Assembly: GCF_022354825.1 (NCBI RefSeq)
Contig: NZ_CP031168.1
Span: forward strand, 1,365,501 to 1,429,500
DNA from: Paenibacillus sp. H1-7
Lineage (GTDB): Bacteria; Bacillota; Bacilli; Paenibacillales; NBRC-103111
Direction of reading: 5' to 3'
Length of the DNA: 64,000 nucleotides
In this document: positions 34,835 to 43,826 of the stretch, in pieces
Layout: every line of letters starts with the position of its first letter
Position numbering within the stretch: the first letter of the stretch is position 1
The notes under the pieces: model-generated
What the model saw: the letters and a program-made list of their open reading frames with translations, nothing else
What the model was told of the DNA's origin: nothing
Database searches by the model: none
Made by a program: the position numbers and the translations under genes

Positions 34835-35785
34835 TTACGGCTGCTGAAGCTTGCCGTAGAAGTCCAGCACTTTTTCTTCGTACTCCTTGGGGTGTACGGC
34901 GTGGCCTTTGACATGGTCGGCCCCCGAAATTTGCCACATTTCGAACCGGTCCTTATGCTTGGCCCACATCGATTCGCTGTTTTGCAGCGGGATCGAGTGG
35001 TCGTCCGAGCTGTGAATGAACAATACCGGTCGTGGATAAATCCGATCGACCGCGGTCAGTGCGTCTACCTGGTCCGGATCAATGCCGGTAAGCGGAGGCA
35101 AAATGCCGAGAATAAGCGGCGTAAACGGAAAATTCGGCAAATTGGACCAGGTCGGCAAGTTTTCCTCCAAATAGCGGGTCAAATGATTGAATGGGCTGTC
35201 CGCTACAATGCCGGTTATCGCGCTCTCTTCGGCAGCCGCCGTCAATGCGGTGCTGGCCCCCATAGAGAAGCCGTGAACCGCTATCGGCTCCGGATGGTTC
35301 GCTTTCACCCAATCGACGGCGCCAAGCAGGTCGTACTTCTCGAGGTAGCCGACGGAGGTCAGCTCACCGCCCGATTCGCCGGAGTTGCGGAAGTCGAACA
35401 TCAATACGTTGTATCCCTGGTCAACGAGCGATTTGGTCAGCTTCAGCGTATCCGCTCCCGTCTGGAGACGGTTCTTCCGGTAACCGTGCGCCATAATAAT
35501 ATTCATCTTGGCCGGTTCGGACGAGCTCGGGATAAACCACCCTTGCAGAGCAACGTCTTTCGTTCTGCTTTCAAATTCCACCTTCTCGAAGGCAAGGCCG
35601 TAACGGTCCGGCGTTTCATCCAGTGCAACGCGTGCCGGATGGGTCAGCTTCCAGCCGACATACACCGATATGCCGACACTGGCGATCAGGAGCAAAGCAA
35701 GCAGAACGGCTGTCGACCATAGTACTTTTTTAGTTAATCTGCCACGGGGACGAGAGGCTCTCGTAATGGCTGGAGTGGGTCGCAT
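34835..35785 (-). CDS. Membrane-anchored alpha/beta hydrolase
   Basis: 316 residues. An N-terminal helix (LWSTAVLLALLLIASVGISV) acts as signal anchor and places the hydrolase domain outside. Motifs: MAHGYRKNR (oxyanion), HGFSMGAST (nucleophile Ser), an acid near FIHSSDDHSIP and the His in GADHVKGH. ATG 35785 follows AAAGGAA; a longer in-frame start is unsupported. It resembles YqkD/Fsh-type hydrolases (DUF1749/peptidase S9-like). Substrate unknown. It is convergent with the partner-switch operon. Confidence 0.9.
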   Translation of the reverse strand: MRPTPAITRASRPRGRLTKKVLWSTAVLLALLLIASVGISVYVGWKLTHPARVALDETPDRYGLAFEKVEFESRTKDVALQGWFIPSSSEPAKMNIIMAHGYRKNRLQTGADTLKLTKSLVDQGYNVLMFDFRNSGESGGELTSVGYLEKYDLLGAVDWVKANHPEPIAVHGFSMGASTALTAAAEESAITGIVADSPFNHLTRYLEENLPTWSNLPNFPFTPLILGILPPLTGIDPDQVDALTAVDRIYPRPVLFIHSSDDHSIPLQNSESMWAKHKDRFEMWQISGADHVKGHAVHPKEYEEKVLDFYGKLQQP

Positions 35786-35894
35786 GCTGATATTCCTTTC
35801 CGATAATAAAATGAATAAGCATGATCCATTATACGATAACCTGTTCATGTGCAACAGAGTGGAATTTCATGAATCTTTATGGATACGCCTGGAA

Positions 35895-37074
35895 CTAGCG
35901 GAACCGGTGGTACAGCCAGGAAACCGCAACGCCAAGCAGGAGCAGGCCCGCGGCCCATAAAGGATTCGGGAGCGAAAAGCAGAGCGGAACAGCCATAAGC
36001 AGCAGGATGGCCAAATGAATGCGGAACCGGACTGCTCCGGTCGAATGCTTCAGCATCCCTTCAGGTATCGGATAAATCCGGTGCCATATATGCTCCCGGT
36101 AATACCGCTTCAGGTCGGACAATTGCAGCGCGGCGAACAATCCGAACAACGCATAGACGATCGCTGCGGCCCAGTCATTTTGAATCCAGACGATGAGGAT
36201 GATACCGACTACAGCGAGTCTCACAGTGATGCCGAGCAGCTCGGAGCGAAGCCATACCAGAGTATACAAATAATGGTACGAGGATCGCTGCCGGAACGGA
36301 ATCATACGACGAAGCAGGCCCGGCAGCGGAATGCTTCTTGCTTTGCCTTGAACCTGCGGCACATCGACGAACCAGTTCAGCAGCCGGTAGATGCTCGCTT
36401 TATGTCTTCGCTCCATTTCTATCAACAGCGTCCAATGCACCGTATATTTGTGCGGAAGCCGGAGAACGGCCAAGTACAATATTGCGCCGGCGCCAGCGGT
36501 CAAGATGCCGTATGGAAGCTTCAGCGCCATCAGCGCGTAGGAGGCAAGCGCGGCGAACAGCCAGCGGAGCAGGATGAACCCTCTTCGCGTACCCGGCTCC
36601 TGGAGCTGCAGCTCCGTCCATTTGCCGTTCAATAGCGCCCATTTCAGCAGCAGCAGCACGGCCAGCAGCACAACGAACACAATGCCGTCCGCTTGCGTCA
36701 TCCGGCCGTACAGCGGCCATACGAGCAGCCAGGCGGCGATGGTAACCGCCAGCTGGAACAGGAGGGCGCGGCGCATGGCCGTTTGCAGATAGATGCTCAT
36801 GCCCCGCTCCTGCGGCAGCAGAAACAACGTATCCGCCTCCTGAAGGTAAGTCCGGACGCGGCCGCTAGCGAGCGCGAGGAACAGGACGGCTGCGCAAAGG
36901 GGCTGCCAAGGGAACTCCGGCGTCACCCATTGAAGAAACAGGCGGTAAGCAATGGAGAACAGCAAGAAAAACACGATCGCAGCCATGGAAGCGCCTTGAA
37001 ATGCATAATGTGCATAAGGCCGGATTTCCTTAAGAAATTCGGCGGTTCGGCGTTGATACAATGCACTCATGTCC
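35895..37074 (-). CDS. ecsB: ABC transporter permease EcsB
   Basis: About 392 residues with several hydrophobic segments in two blocks and the EcsB N-terminal layout (RRTAEFLKEIRPYAHYAF). Its ATG at 37076 overlaps the stop of the ATPase gene (TGATG), so the two are coupled. Family knowledge: EcsAB affects exoprotein secretion, competence and intramembrane proteolysis by RasP in Bacillus. The third gene, ecsC, is not present here. The end coordinate given here is approximate by two bases; the ATG occupies 37074-37076. Confidence 0.88.
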
Positions 37075-37075
37075 A

Positions 37076-37822
37076 TCAGCGGGAACCGTCCCTTGTTACC
37101 AGCTCGCAGAACACGTCATCGAGCGGAGCGGAGGGCATTCCGGCTGCCGCGCGGAGCGTCTCGACAGGACCGGATACGATAAGCTTGCCTTGATGCATGA
37201 CGAGAAACCGGTCGCAATACCGCTCGATGGTGGCCAGAATGTGGGAGCTGATGAGAATGGAAGCGCCGCTTTCTTTCACCTGAACCATCAGCTCCAGCAA
37301 GGAGCGCATGCTTAGCGGATCCAGCCCGAGAAACGGCTCGTCTATGATGTAGAGCTCAGGCTGCACCAGAAAAGCGCACATGATCATGACCTTTTGCCGC
37401 ATCCCTTTGGACAAATGCGAGGCCATCCGTCCGGTCAGCTTGCTCATCTGAAACTGCTCGAGAAGCGGCTCAATCCTTTGCCGGTATGAGGCGGAATCGA
37501 GGCCGTAAGCCATGGCGGTCAGCTCCAGATGCTCCTGTACGGTTAATTCCTCGTATAGTAACGGGCTTTCTGGCACGTAAGCGAACGTTTGCCGGTATTG
37601 CTCTTGCGATTCGGCCAATTGCTTTCCCTTCAGCCGGATTTCCCCTTGATGCGGAAGCATCAGACCGAGAATGTGTTTGATCGTCGTACTTTTGCCTGCG
37701 CCGTTCAATCCGATAAGACCGACCATTTCCCCAGGCTGGACATGGAAGGATAAATCGTGAAGCACAGGCTGCTGGCGGCTGTAGCCTCCGGTGACGTGTT
37801 CCACTTCCAAAATCGGCTGCAC
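37076..37822 (-). CDS. ecsA: ABC transporter ATPase EcsA
   Basis: 248 residues, one complete ABC domain: Walker A GLNGAGKSTT near 38, signature LSKGMRQKVM near 140 (variant of LSGGQ), Walker B LYIIDEPFLGLDP near 160 and the switch His in SSHILATIER. It energises the EcsB permease encoded immediately downstream with overlapping stop and start. In Bacillus subtilis a hit gene lies beside ecsA; none is seen here. Confidence 0.92.
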   Translation of the reverse strand: MQPILEVEHVTGGYSRQQPVLHDLSFHVQPGEMVGLIGLNGAGKSTTIKHILGLMLPHQGEIRLKGKQLAESQEQYRQTFAYVPESPLLYEELTVQEHLELTAMAYGLDSASYRQRIEPLLEQFQMSKLTGRMASHLSKGMRQKVMIMCAFLVQPELYIIDEPFLGLDPLSMRSLLELMVQVKESGASILISSHILATIERYCDRFLVMHQGKLIVSGPVETLRAAAGMPSAPLDDVFCELVTRDGSR

Positions 37823-38033
37823 CGGTATTCCCCCTTTGCAATTCTTTTCCTTCTAGACTAGCGGATTTTCCGTTCCTTTTCCAGTCGGGGGGATGTGAGG
37901 TATCTCCCTGATAGCCAAGAGTACCGCTGCTGCACAGGATTGATGGCCCAAAAATCGGCGGCATGCAACCTAATCGTCAATGAAGCGTTACAATAAGTAA
38001 GCGATGTCTCTATAATCGAAAATGGGGAGGCAG

Positions 38034-38369
38034 ATGTGCGTTATGAAATCTTTTTCTTCCATAACAGGTCTCGTGTCGGGAATCGGTTCGATTGTGTTGT
38101 GGCTCGTTATGATTTTTTTCAATCCATATTCCAGCCCAGTCCATATAGATACTAAAGTGCTCACGTTCGTTATGATCGGCCTTCCGGCTTGCCTCGCTAT
38201 CCTCGCGTCATTATTGGCTAGAGCCGCGCTAATGCTTGCCGCATTTATTTGGTCGCTGCCGGTCAGCTTGTATTTGCTGATGACCCCTGGCATTTTTTCC
38301 CTATTCGGGGTAACATGCGCATTGTATCTTATCAGCTTCATCGTGATGGTCTCCGTTAGAGCGCGTTGA
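38034..38369 (+). CDS. Small integral membrane protein of unknown function
   Basis: About 111 residues with four hydrophobic segments covering nearly the whole length (SSITGLVSGIGSIVLWLVM, VLTFVMIGLPACLAILAS, LMLAAFIWSLPVSLYLLM, TCALYLISFIVMVSV). GGGGAGG lies just before ATG 38034; ATG 38043 is a close alternative with wider spacing. No family recognised. It is monocistronic between divergent ecsA and the convergent dicarboxylate symporter. Confidence 0.7.
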   Translation: MCVMKSFSSITGLVSGIGSIVLWLVMIFFNPYSSPVHIDTKVLTFVMIGLPACLAILASLLARAALMLAAFIWSLPVSLYLLMTPGIFSLFGVTCALYLISFIVMVSVRAR

Positions 38370-38394
38370 AGGGCGGGGATGCAGGATTCGGATA

Positions 38395-38450
38395 CAAAAA
38401 AAGAAACCCTCCGGCACCAACGTTTCCATTGGTTTTGGAGGGTCTTTGGC
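38395..38450. terminator. Bidirectional terminator at the dctA 3' end
   Basis: ACCCTCC (38406-38412) pairs with GGAGGGT (38437-38443). An inner ACCAA/TTGGT stem and a run of A residues on the left act as a T run for the minus-strand symporter gene. Confidence 0.75.
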
Positions 38451-38478
38451 TTGGATGGATTATCGCTAAGAAGCTCTA

Positions 38479-39783
38479 TCAGGCTTCCGACAGCTTGCCG
38501 CTTCCGATGAAGGCCGCTTCTTCGTCAGCCGCCGCCGGAGCCGCAGGTTCCTCTAAGCCGAACTGCTTCTCGCTCTTGGCAATGACGACGGTAGCTACGC
38601 TGTTCCCGATCAGGTTCGTAATTGCGCGCGCTTCGGACATAAAGCGGTCTACGCCGAGCAGGAGCGCCATCCCTTCGATTGGAATCACATTGCCCGGAAC
38701 GGCAGCAAGCGTAGCGGCCAAGGTGATGAAGCCGGAGCCGGTTACGCCGGCGGCGCCTTTGGACGTTACCATCAGCACGCCGAGCACGGTCAAGATTTGC
38801 AGCCAGGTCAGCTCGACACCGTAAGCTTGAGCGATGAACAAGGCGGCCATGGATAGATAAATCGAGGTGCCGTCGAGATTAAACGAATACCCGGTCGGAA
38901 CGACCAGCCCGACAACGGACTTGGAACAGCCGTACTTTTCGAGACGCTCCATCAAGCGCGGCAGCGCCGATTCGGAGGAGGAGGTACCGAGTACGAGCAG
39001 TATTTCTTCTTTAATGAACTTGAGCAGGTTGAAGATGCTGAAGCCGTATATTTTGGCAATCGTGCCTAGAATTAATACGACGAACAAGAACATCGTGATG
39101 TAGACCGAGCCCATCATTTTGCCGAGAGAGAACAGCGAGCCGATACCGAACTTGCCGATTGTATAGGCCATAGCGCCGCCTGCGGCAAGCGGAGAGAAGC
39201 GCATGATGATAGCAACGAGCCTGAAAAATACATCGTTCATTTTCTCGAAGAACGAAGTTAGCGGCTTCGCCTTCTCGCCAAGTCCGGCCATAGCCAGACC
39301 GAAGAGGACGGAGAAGAACAGTACCGGCAGCATATCTCCTTTGGCCAAGGCGCCGACAACGCTATCAGGAATAATGCTGACCAGGAAATCGACGAAGCCG
39401 TGCGGCGTTTCTGCAGCCTGCTTTGCATATTTGGCAACATCGGCGGCATTTTTGCCCACATTGCTGATGTCCATACCGGCGCCCGGCTTCACAATAAACA
39501 TGACGGCGATGCCGATTGCCATGGCGAAGGTTGTAATAATCTCAAAGTAGAGGAGCGCTTTGCCGCCGATGCGGCCGATTTTTTTCATATCGCCCATATT
39601 CGCAAAGCCGATGACGATAGTAAAGAATACAATCGGAGCGATGACCATTTTGATCATTTTGACGAAAATATCGCCTAATACTTTCAGCTGAATGCCGGTA
39701 GCTGGGAAAAACTGACCGATCAATATCCCGATCACGATAGCGATTAACACTTGAACGGTCAAGTTTTTAAAATTGATTCTCAC
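38479..39783 (-). CDS. dctA: C4-dicarboxylate:cation symporter, DctA type
   Basis: 434 residues with the DAACS fold. The substrate-site motif is PTGYSFNLDGTSIYLSMA, followed by SKGAAGVTGSGFITLAATL and LGVDRFMSEARAITNL, which match DctA better than glutamate carriers. It imports succinate, fumarate and malate with cations (the Bacillus subtilis homologue is called DctP). Two cre-like sites lie 83-136 bp upstream of the start, pointing to CcpA repression on preferred sugars. DctS/DctR-type regulators and a DctB-like protein lie at 42.8-49.1 kb, a plausible induction system. Confidence 0.94.
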   Translation of the reverse strand: MRINFKNLTVQVLIAIVIGILIGQFFPATGIQLKVLGDIFVKMIKMVIAPIVFFTIVIGFANMGDMKKIGRIGGKALLYFEIITTFAMAIGIAVMFIVKPGAGMDISNVGKNAADVAKYAKQAAETPHGFVDFLVSIIPDSVVGALAKGDMLPVLFFSVLFGLAMAGLGEKAKPLTSFFEKMNDVFFRLVAIIMRFSPLAAGGAMAYTIGKFGIGSLFSLGKMMGSVYITMFLFVVLILGTIAKIYGFSIFNLLKFIKEEILLVLGTSSSESALPRLMERLEKYGCSKSVVGLVVPTGYSFNLDGTSIYLSMAALFIAQAYGVELTWLQILTVLGVLMVTSKGAAGVTGSGFITLAATLAAVPGNVIPIEGMALLLGVDRFMSEARAITNLIGNSVATVVIAKSEKQFGLEEPAAPAAADEEAAFIGSGKLSEA

Positions 39784-39865
39784 TTAAGATCCCTCTTTTC
39801 TTGTATGTTGTCATTACCCGGTCTCTTGAATTTTTCGTACCGCTTCCCTTGTTGGAAACGTATAC

Positions 39866-39879
39866 TGCAATCGCTTTCA
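39866..39879. promoter_or_regulatory. cre-like CcpA site 1 upstream of dctA
   Basis: TGCAATCGCTTTCA fits the catabolite-responsive element core TGNAANCGNWNNCA at every fixed position. It lies 83 bp upstream of the dctA start on the divergent side. Confidence 0.7.
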
Positions 39880-39905
39880 GCGAAGTGTTGAATGGAATGA
39901 ACTCA

Positions 39906-39919
39906 TGATATCGCTTTCA
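39906..39919. promoter_or_regulatory. cre-like CcpA site 2 upstream of dctA
   Basis: TGATATCGCTTTCA differs from the core at one position and shares ATCGCTTTCA with site 1, starting 40 bp away from it. Confidence 0.6.
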
Positions 39920-40025
39920 AAAAGGTTTGTGAATCTTTTGGCCGTATTGGTGGTTTTGGTCTTTTTGGTCGCAAAAGCAAATACTAATTAGGTGAGCGCA
40001 GCATGTGGAGGAACACTTGACTTTT

Positions 40026-40042
40026 ATACCCCATGGGGGTAT
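40026..40042. promoter_or_regulatory. CsoR operator, box e (second copZ)
   Basis: ATACCCCATGGGGGTAT, a 17-bp palindrome 32 bp upstream of the second copZ ATG. Confidence 0.85.
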
Positions 40043-40074
40043 ATTGAGTTTATAAAAGAGAGGAGCGATTGACA

Positions 40075-40278
40075 ATGCAAACGATAACGCTGAAGGTAGA
40101 AGGAATGTCTTGCAATCATTGCGTCAGCTCCATTGAAGGCGCATTGAAGGAGCTCGGAGCAAGCGGAAACGTGAGCCTGCCGAATAAATCAGTGACCGTC
40201 GCTTTCGACGAAAAGAAGCTGAACGAGGCTGCCATCAGGGAAGCCATTGAAGATCAAGGGTACGATGTCGTGAAATAA
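40075..40278 (+). CDS. copZ: Copper chaperone CopZ (copy 2)
   Basis: 67 residues, one HMA domain with GMSCNHC near residues 10-16 and the same closing AIEDQGYDVV as copy 1. The middle differs at many positions, so it is an old paralogue. ATG 40075 follows GAGGAG by 9 bp; a TTG at 40069 is too close to the site. It stands alone, 23 kb from the csoR-copZ-copA cluster, behind its own operator and before its own terminator. Confidence 0.95.
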   Translation: MQTITLKVEGMSCNHCVSSIEGALKELGASGNVSLPNKSVTVAFDEKKLNEAAIREAIEDQGYDVVK

Positions 40279-40328
40279 GGTGAACGACAGGTTCCGCTGT
40301 ATCAAGCCCTTTGCGGAATGAATTGAAT

Positions 40329-40378
40329 AAAGGCGCGGGAAGAAAACGTTATGTTTTCGGACCTGCGCTTTTTTTGCA
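40329..40378 (+). terminator. Terminator after copZ copy 2
   Basis: AAAGGCGC...GCGCTTT with an inner GAAAAC/GTTTTC hairpin and seven T residues. The rest of the 336-bp gap before the next gene holds nothing recognised. Confidence 0.75.
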
Positions 40379-40614
40379 TATATAGAATTTATAATCGGGG
40401 CTCCCCGCAAAGTATCTGATTAACTTTGAAGCCAAAGCTCTAACGGGGTTATTTAGCTGCTTATGGAAGCGGATGGTAGGTCGGATGACGGATTGGATTC
40501 GTATCGGAATGTCCGTCCAAGGGCTCGGATACGGGCAGAAGAGGAAGCAGCAGCGCAAAGCCGGTATAATAAGAGAAATGGCTTTTGATCATAGGGAAGC
40601 GGAGGACGGTTGAA

Positions 40615-41319
40615 TTGAGCACTAATAAGGCGACGGTAGCGATATTTACTTTGGCCGGACTTGCAACCGCGCAGGGATTTATGGATGTATTTCGGGACGA
40701 GCTGTCCAGGCAGCTGCACAGCCGCGGATTGGCGGTATCGGCATCGGCCTCGCTCTATCCATACGGGGACTGGTCGCGCAGGGCCGCATATCAATTGCTT
40801 GAAATCGCCCGCGACTTGACGGATATCCACGAGAAGGTCTGGCGGTCCGTCGGAGCGGGAGCAGCGCGAGAGCAAATTATGCAGGCAGCGCAGGCCGGGC
40901 ATACGGTGCTGCTCATCGGGCATAGCGGCGGAGGCGTAACCGCTGTTCAGATCGCGAGGCAGCTTATTTCGGCAGGACATAAGGCACCGCTCGTCGTGCA
41001 GATCGGTTCTCCCAAGTGCCCGGTTCCGGTCGTTTGGAAGGACCGTGTGCTGTATTTATCGTTGGTGGGGGAGGATGGCAGAAGAAGCGATCCCGTGACC
41101 AGGTTCGGGCGGTGGGGAGGTTGGGTTTCAGGGAGGAGCAGAGTCGCTCTCTGGAAACGAAATGCGTATGCTCCCGGCGCCATAATCGGCCTTCCGCTCA
41201 TCGGAAGCCATCCGGATTATTTTCGCATGCAGCCTCCCTATGTGAATGAGGAAGGACGTTCCAATATGAATCAAACGGTGGGAGCCATTATGGAGTGGCT
41301 TGAGCGGAGGCTGTTCTGA
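40615..41319 (+). CDS. Alpha/beta hydrolase-fold protein of unknown substrate
   Basis: 234 residues. The central motif is LLIGHSGGGVTAVQ near 103 (Ser-hydrolase elbow), and the opening strand VAIFTLAGLATAQG resembles lipase-like folds. An acid in SLVGEDGRRSDP and a late His in GSHPDYF may complete the triad. No signal peptide. A TTG start at 40615 is chosen for GGAGG 9 bp upstream; ATG 40585 is in frame without a clear site. Monocistronic. The family is not recognised beyond the fold. Confidence 0.78.
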   Translation: MSTNKATVAIFTLAGLATAQGFMDVFRDELSRQLHSRGLAVSASASLYPYGDWSRRAAYQLLEIARDLTDIHEKVWRSVGAGAAREQIMQAAQAGHTVLLIGHSGGGVTAVQIARQLISAGHKAPLVVQIGSPKCPVPVVWKDRVLYLSLVGEDGRRSDPVTRFGRWGGWVSGRSRVALWKRNAYAPGAIIGLPLIGSHPDYFRMQPPYVNEEGRSNMNQTVGAIMEWLERRLF

Positions 41320-41558
41320 CTTGAGAGATGAACGATTAATTCAAATACATAGTAAGGGGAGGCTGCTCAATAGCGGCGGTGATAGATGCAGATGGCGGCT
41401 CGCTGATACACGTTTCCGGCACGGATTTTTGGTGAAAAAATGATTGGCCGGATGCCATAATCAGGCTTTACAGCACTCACGATGTAGAGTATGCTTAGGA
41501 TATAATTCCATTATACAAAACGTAGTTTCATTGTATGAAATGAAATGGAGGTTAGGAT

Positions 41559-42332
41559 ATGGATATCAAAGAGCAGGTAAGGCTTCAATTCGGCTCCAAT
41601 GCCGCCCATTATGTCAGCAGCCCGCTGCACGCAGCAGGAGCTGATTTGCAGTTGTTGGCTGACTGGATCAAAGCCGAAAACGCAAGCAGAGCGCTGGATA
41701 TTGCCACCGGGGGCGGCCATGCTGCACTGGTTTTGGCCCAGCATGCCGCGGAAGTGACCGCGCTGGATATGACGGAGCCGATGCTGCAGGTAGCCGAATC
41801 GTTCCTGAACAGCCAGGGCTGCAATCAAATCCGCTACGTTCAAGGAGATGCCGAGGCGCTGCGCTTCGAAGCGGGGAGCTTCGATATCGCCGTTTGCCGC
41901 ATCGCGGCGCACCATTTCCCGAATGTCGATGCTTTTGTGAAGGAGGCGGCAAGGGTATTGAGAGCGGATGGAAGCTTGATCCTGTTCGATAACGTATCCT
42001 CGGAGTGGGATGAGCTGGACGCTCTGTACAATGAGGTCGAGAAGCGACGGGATCCGAGCCATTATCGCGCCTGGAGAAAATCCGAGTGGATAACGAAGCT
42101 CGAGCTCGCCGGCTTCAAGATTGAGCAGCTGGTACAGTCCCGCAAAACGTTTTACTTCGATTCGTGGTGCGGTCGGATGAACGTACCGGAGACGACGAAG
42201 CGGGAATTGGAGGCCTATATGCTGAGCCAGCCGGAAGAGCTGCAGCGACAGCTTGGCATCCAGACGGAGCAAGGGAGCTTGCTCAGCTTTCAGGGCGATT
42301 ATATGCTGCTGAAAGCGCGGAAAGCAATCTGA
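41559..42332 (+). CDS. Class I SAM-dependent methyltransferase (UbiE/COQ5-like)
   Basis: 257 residues. Motif I ALDIATGGGHAAL near 46, an acidic residue after strand 2 in VTALDMTEPML, motif II in SFDIAVCRIAAHHFPN and motif III in VLRADGSLILFD are all present. ATG 41559 follows GGAGG. The C-terminal part resembles ubiquinone/menaquinone methyltransferase relatives, but a role in menaquinone synthesis is unlikely outside a men cluster, so the substrate is open. The repeat array starts 36 bp after the stop. Confidence 0.9.
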   Translation: MDIKEQVRLQFGSNAAHYVSSPLHAAGADLQLLADWIKAENASRALDIATGGGHAALVLAQHAAEVTALDMTEPMLQVAESFLNSQGCNQIRYVQGDAEALRFEAGSFDIAVCRIAAHHFPNVDAFVKEAARVLRADGSLILFDNVSSEWDELDALYNEVEKRRDPSHYRAWRKSEWITKLELAGFKIEQLVQSRKTFYFDSWCGRMNVPETTKRELEAYMLSQPEELQRQLGIQTEQGSLLSFQGDYMLLKARKAI

Positions 42333-42368
42333 GTGGCGGCCGGTAGCATGTGAGCGAGCGGAGCACTT

Positions 42369-42819
42369 GTAACGCGGAAAAACCGCGTTACAGCGGAGCG
42401 CGTGTAAGGTGGAAAAACCGCCTTACAGAGGCGTGACGCGTCGGAAGGCGAGCTTGTAACGCGGAAAAACCGCGTTACACGGCGGATTGACAGGTCGACG
42501 AAGCAAGTGGAGCGTGTGTAAGGTGGAAAAACCGCCTTACAGAGGCGTGACGCCGCGGAAGGCGAGCTTGTAAAGCAGAAAAACCGCGTTACACGGCGGA
42601 TTGACAGGTCAACGAAGCGAGTGGAGCGTTGTAAGGTGGAAAAACCGCCTTACAGAGATGTGACGCCGCGGAAGCCGAGCTTGTAAGTCGGAAAAACCGC
42701 GTTACACGGTGGATTGACAGGTCGACGAAGCGAGCGGAGCGCGTGTAAGGTGGAAAAACCGCCTTACAGAGGCATAGCGCCGTAGAAGGCGAGCTTGTAA
42801 AGCGGAAAAACCGCGTTAC
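42369..42819. repeat. Alternating palindrome array of 113-114 bp units (array 2)
   Basis: Type A palindromes (GTAACGCGG-AAAAA-CCGCGTTAC and variants) lie at 42369, 42456, 42570, 42683 and 42797. Type B palindromes (GTAAGGTGG-AAAAA-CCGCCTTAC) lie at 42404, 42518, 42631 and 42745. They alternate strictly. From 42456 the period is 113-114 bp and the A-to-B offset 61-62 bp, as in the array at 3844-4095. Spacers are conserved (GGCGGATTGACAGGTCGACG, GGCGTGACGC). The A5 palindrome ends 8 bp before the dctR-type stop, so it could act as its transcript end. Confidence 0.93.
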
Positions 42820-42827
42820 ACGCCGCT

Positions 42828-43571
42828 TCACTCCACTGACAACACATACTTGTTCACCGGGCGGCCGACTCCGTACTGCAAATCAAGACGGACTTTGCCG
42901 CTCTTTTCCAAATATTCGAGATATCTGCGTGCCGTTACCCTCGCGATGCCCACGCCTTCAGCAACCTCTTCAGCCGATAAAGCACCGGGCTGGCGAGTAA
43001 GAAAAAGCAAAATTTGCCGCATTGTCACGGCCTGGAGCCCTTTGGGCAGCTGTTCCGCGGCAAGGATGGCTGCAGCTGCATCTGCAGGAGCGACACTCCC
43101 GGCAGCCTCAGCTGAATCGACTCCGCTGCTTGTTCGTGCCAGCATGCGGTCAAGCTCCGTCTGGGAGACGGGACCTTCCGAATTCAGCGCCAGCTTCATC
43201 GAGCGGTAATGCTCCAGCGCCTGCCGAACCCGTTCAAATTTAAACGGTTTCATAATATAGTCTACTGCCCCATAACGCAGCATCCGCTGTATCGTCTTCT
43301 GATCGTTCGCTGCGCTTATAACCATAACGTCTACGTGCAGCTGCTCGCGGCGAATCTGCGTCAATGTCTCCATTCCGTCCTGCTGCGGCATATAGATGTC
43401 GAGAATGGCCAGGTCAGGCTTCAGCTCCCTGATTTTCTCCATTCCTTCTACTCCTGTGCCTGCGACTCCCACGATACGAAATCCTTCGATCTGCTCAACG
43501 AACTGCCGGTTCACCTCCTGAACCATGGGATCGTCCTCAATCAATAATACTTCCAATGGATGATTGTCCAT
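42828..43571 (-). CDS. Response regulator, CitB/DctR-type
   Basis: 247 residues. The receiver has LLIEDDPMVQEVNRQF and the phospho-Asp in LAILDIYMPQQDG with Lys in YIMKPFKFERV, all typical of the CitB/DcuR/DctR/MalR group. A linker of about 60 residues is followed by a helix-turn-helix (LSAEEVAEGVGIARVTARRYLEYLEKSGKV). ATG 43571 follows AGGAGG. Its likely kinase is at 44559, but a plus-strand GDSL hydrolase gene separates them. Probable role: control of C4-dicarboxylate or citrate uptake, with dctA 3 kb away as candidate target. Confidence 0.93.
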   Translation of the reverse strand: MDNHPLEVLLIEDDPMVQEVNRQFVEQIEGFRIVGVAGTGVEGMEKIRELKPDLAILDIYMPQQDGMETLTQIRREQLHVDVMVISAANDQKTIQRMLRYGAVDYIMKPFKFERVRQALEHYRSMKLALNSEGPVSQTELDRMLARTSSGVDSAEAAGSVAPADAAAAILAAEQLPKGLQAVTMRQILLFLTRQPGALSAEEVAEGVGIARVTARRYLEYLEKSGKVRLDLQYGVGRPVNKYVLSVE

Positions 43572-43826
43572 AAAATCACCTCCTAAAAAGCTTTGCTAAG
43601 CCTCTTCCAACTGCTCCTACCAAAATTTTAATAAATATATCTCTGAGCAGCTCTATATAGACACCAGTCCAACCATCTTTTTTATGTAAGCGTAAGATAT
43701 GGTGTGCTAAAGTACCGGGGGTAAATGACGGTGTTCTTAGCCTAAGCCAGCTATCAGCCATCTGTAATAAGCAAGAAAGCAAGAAGTATCTCAAATCACT
43801 CCTATTGGAGCAAAGGAGGAATTGGC

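Noticed and set aside
42369..42819. Possible CRISPR array, since short palindromic repeats recur at regular spacing
   Set aside because: The sequences between palindromes are themselves conserved from unit to unit and two palindrome types alternate. CRISPR spacers would be unique and repeats of one type, and no cas gene is present.
43576..43794. 72-codon minus-strand ORF upstream of the DctR-type gene, ending in an amphipathic stretch (FIKILVGAVGRGLAKLF)
   Set aside because: No ribosome binding site in front of any start codon, and its stop lies within the ribosome site of the regulator gene. It may be a remnant but cannot be supported as a gene.
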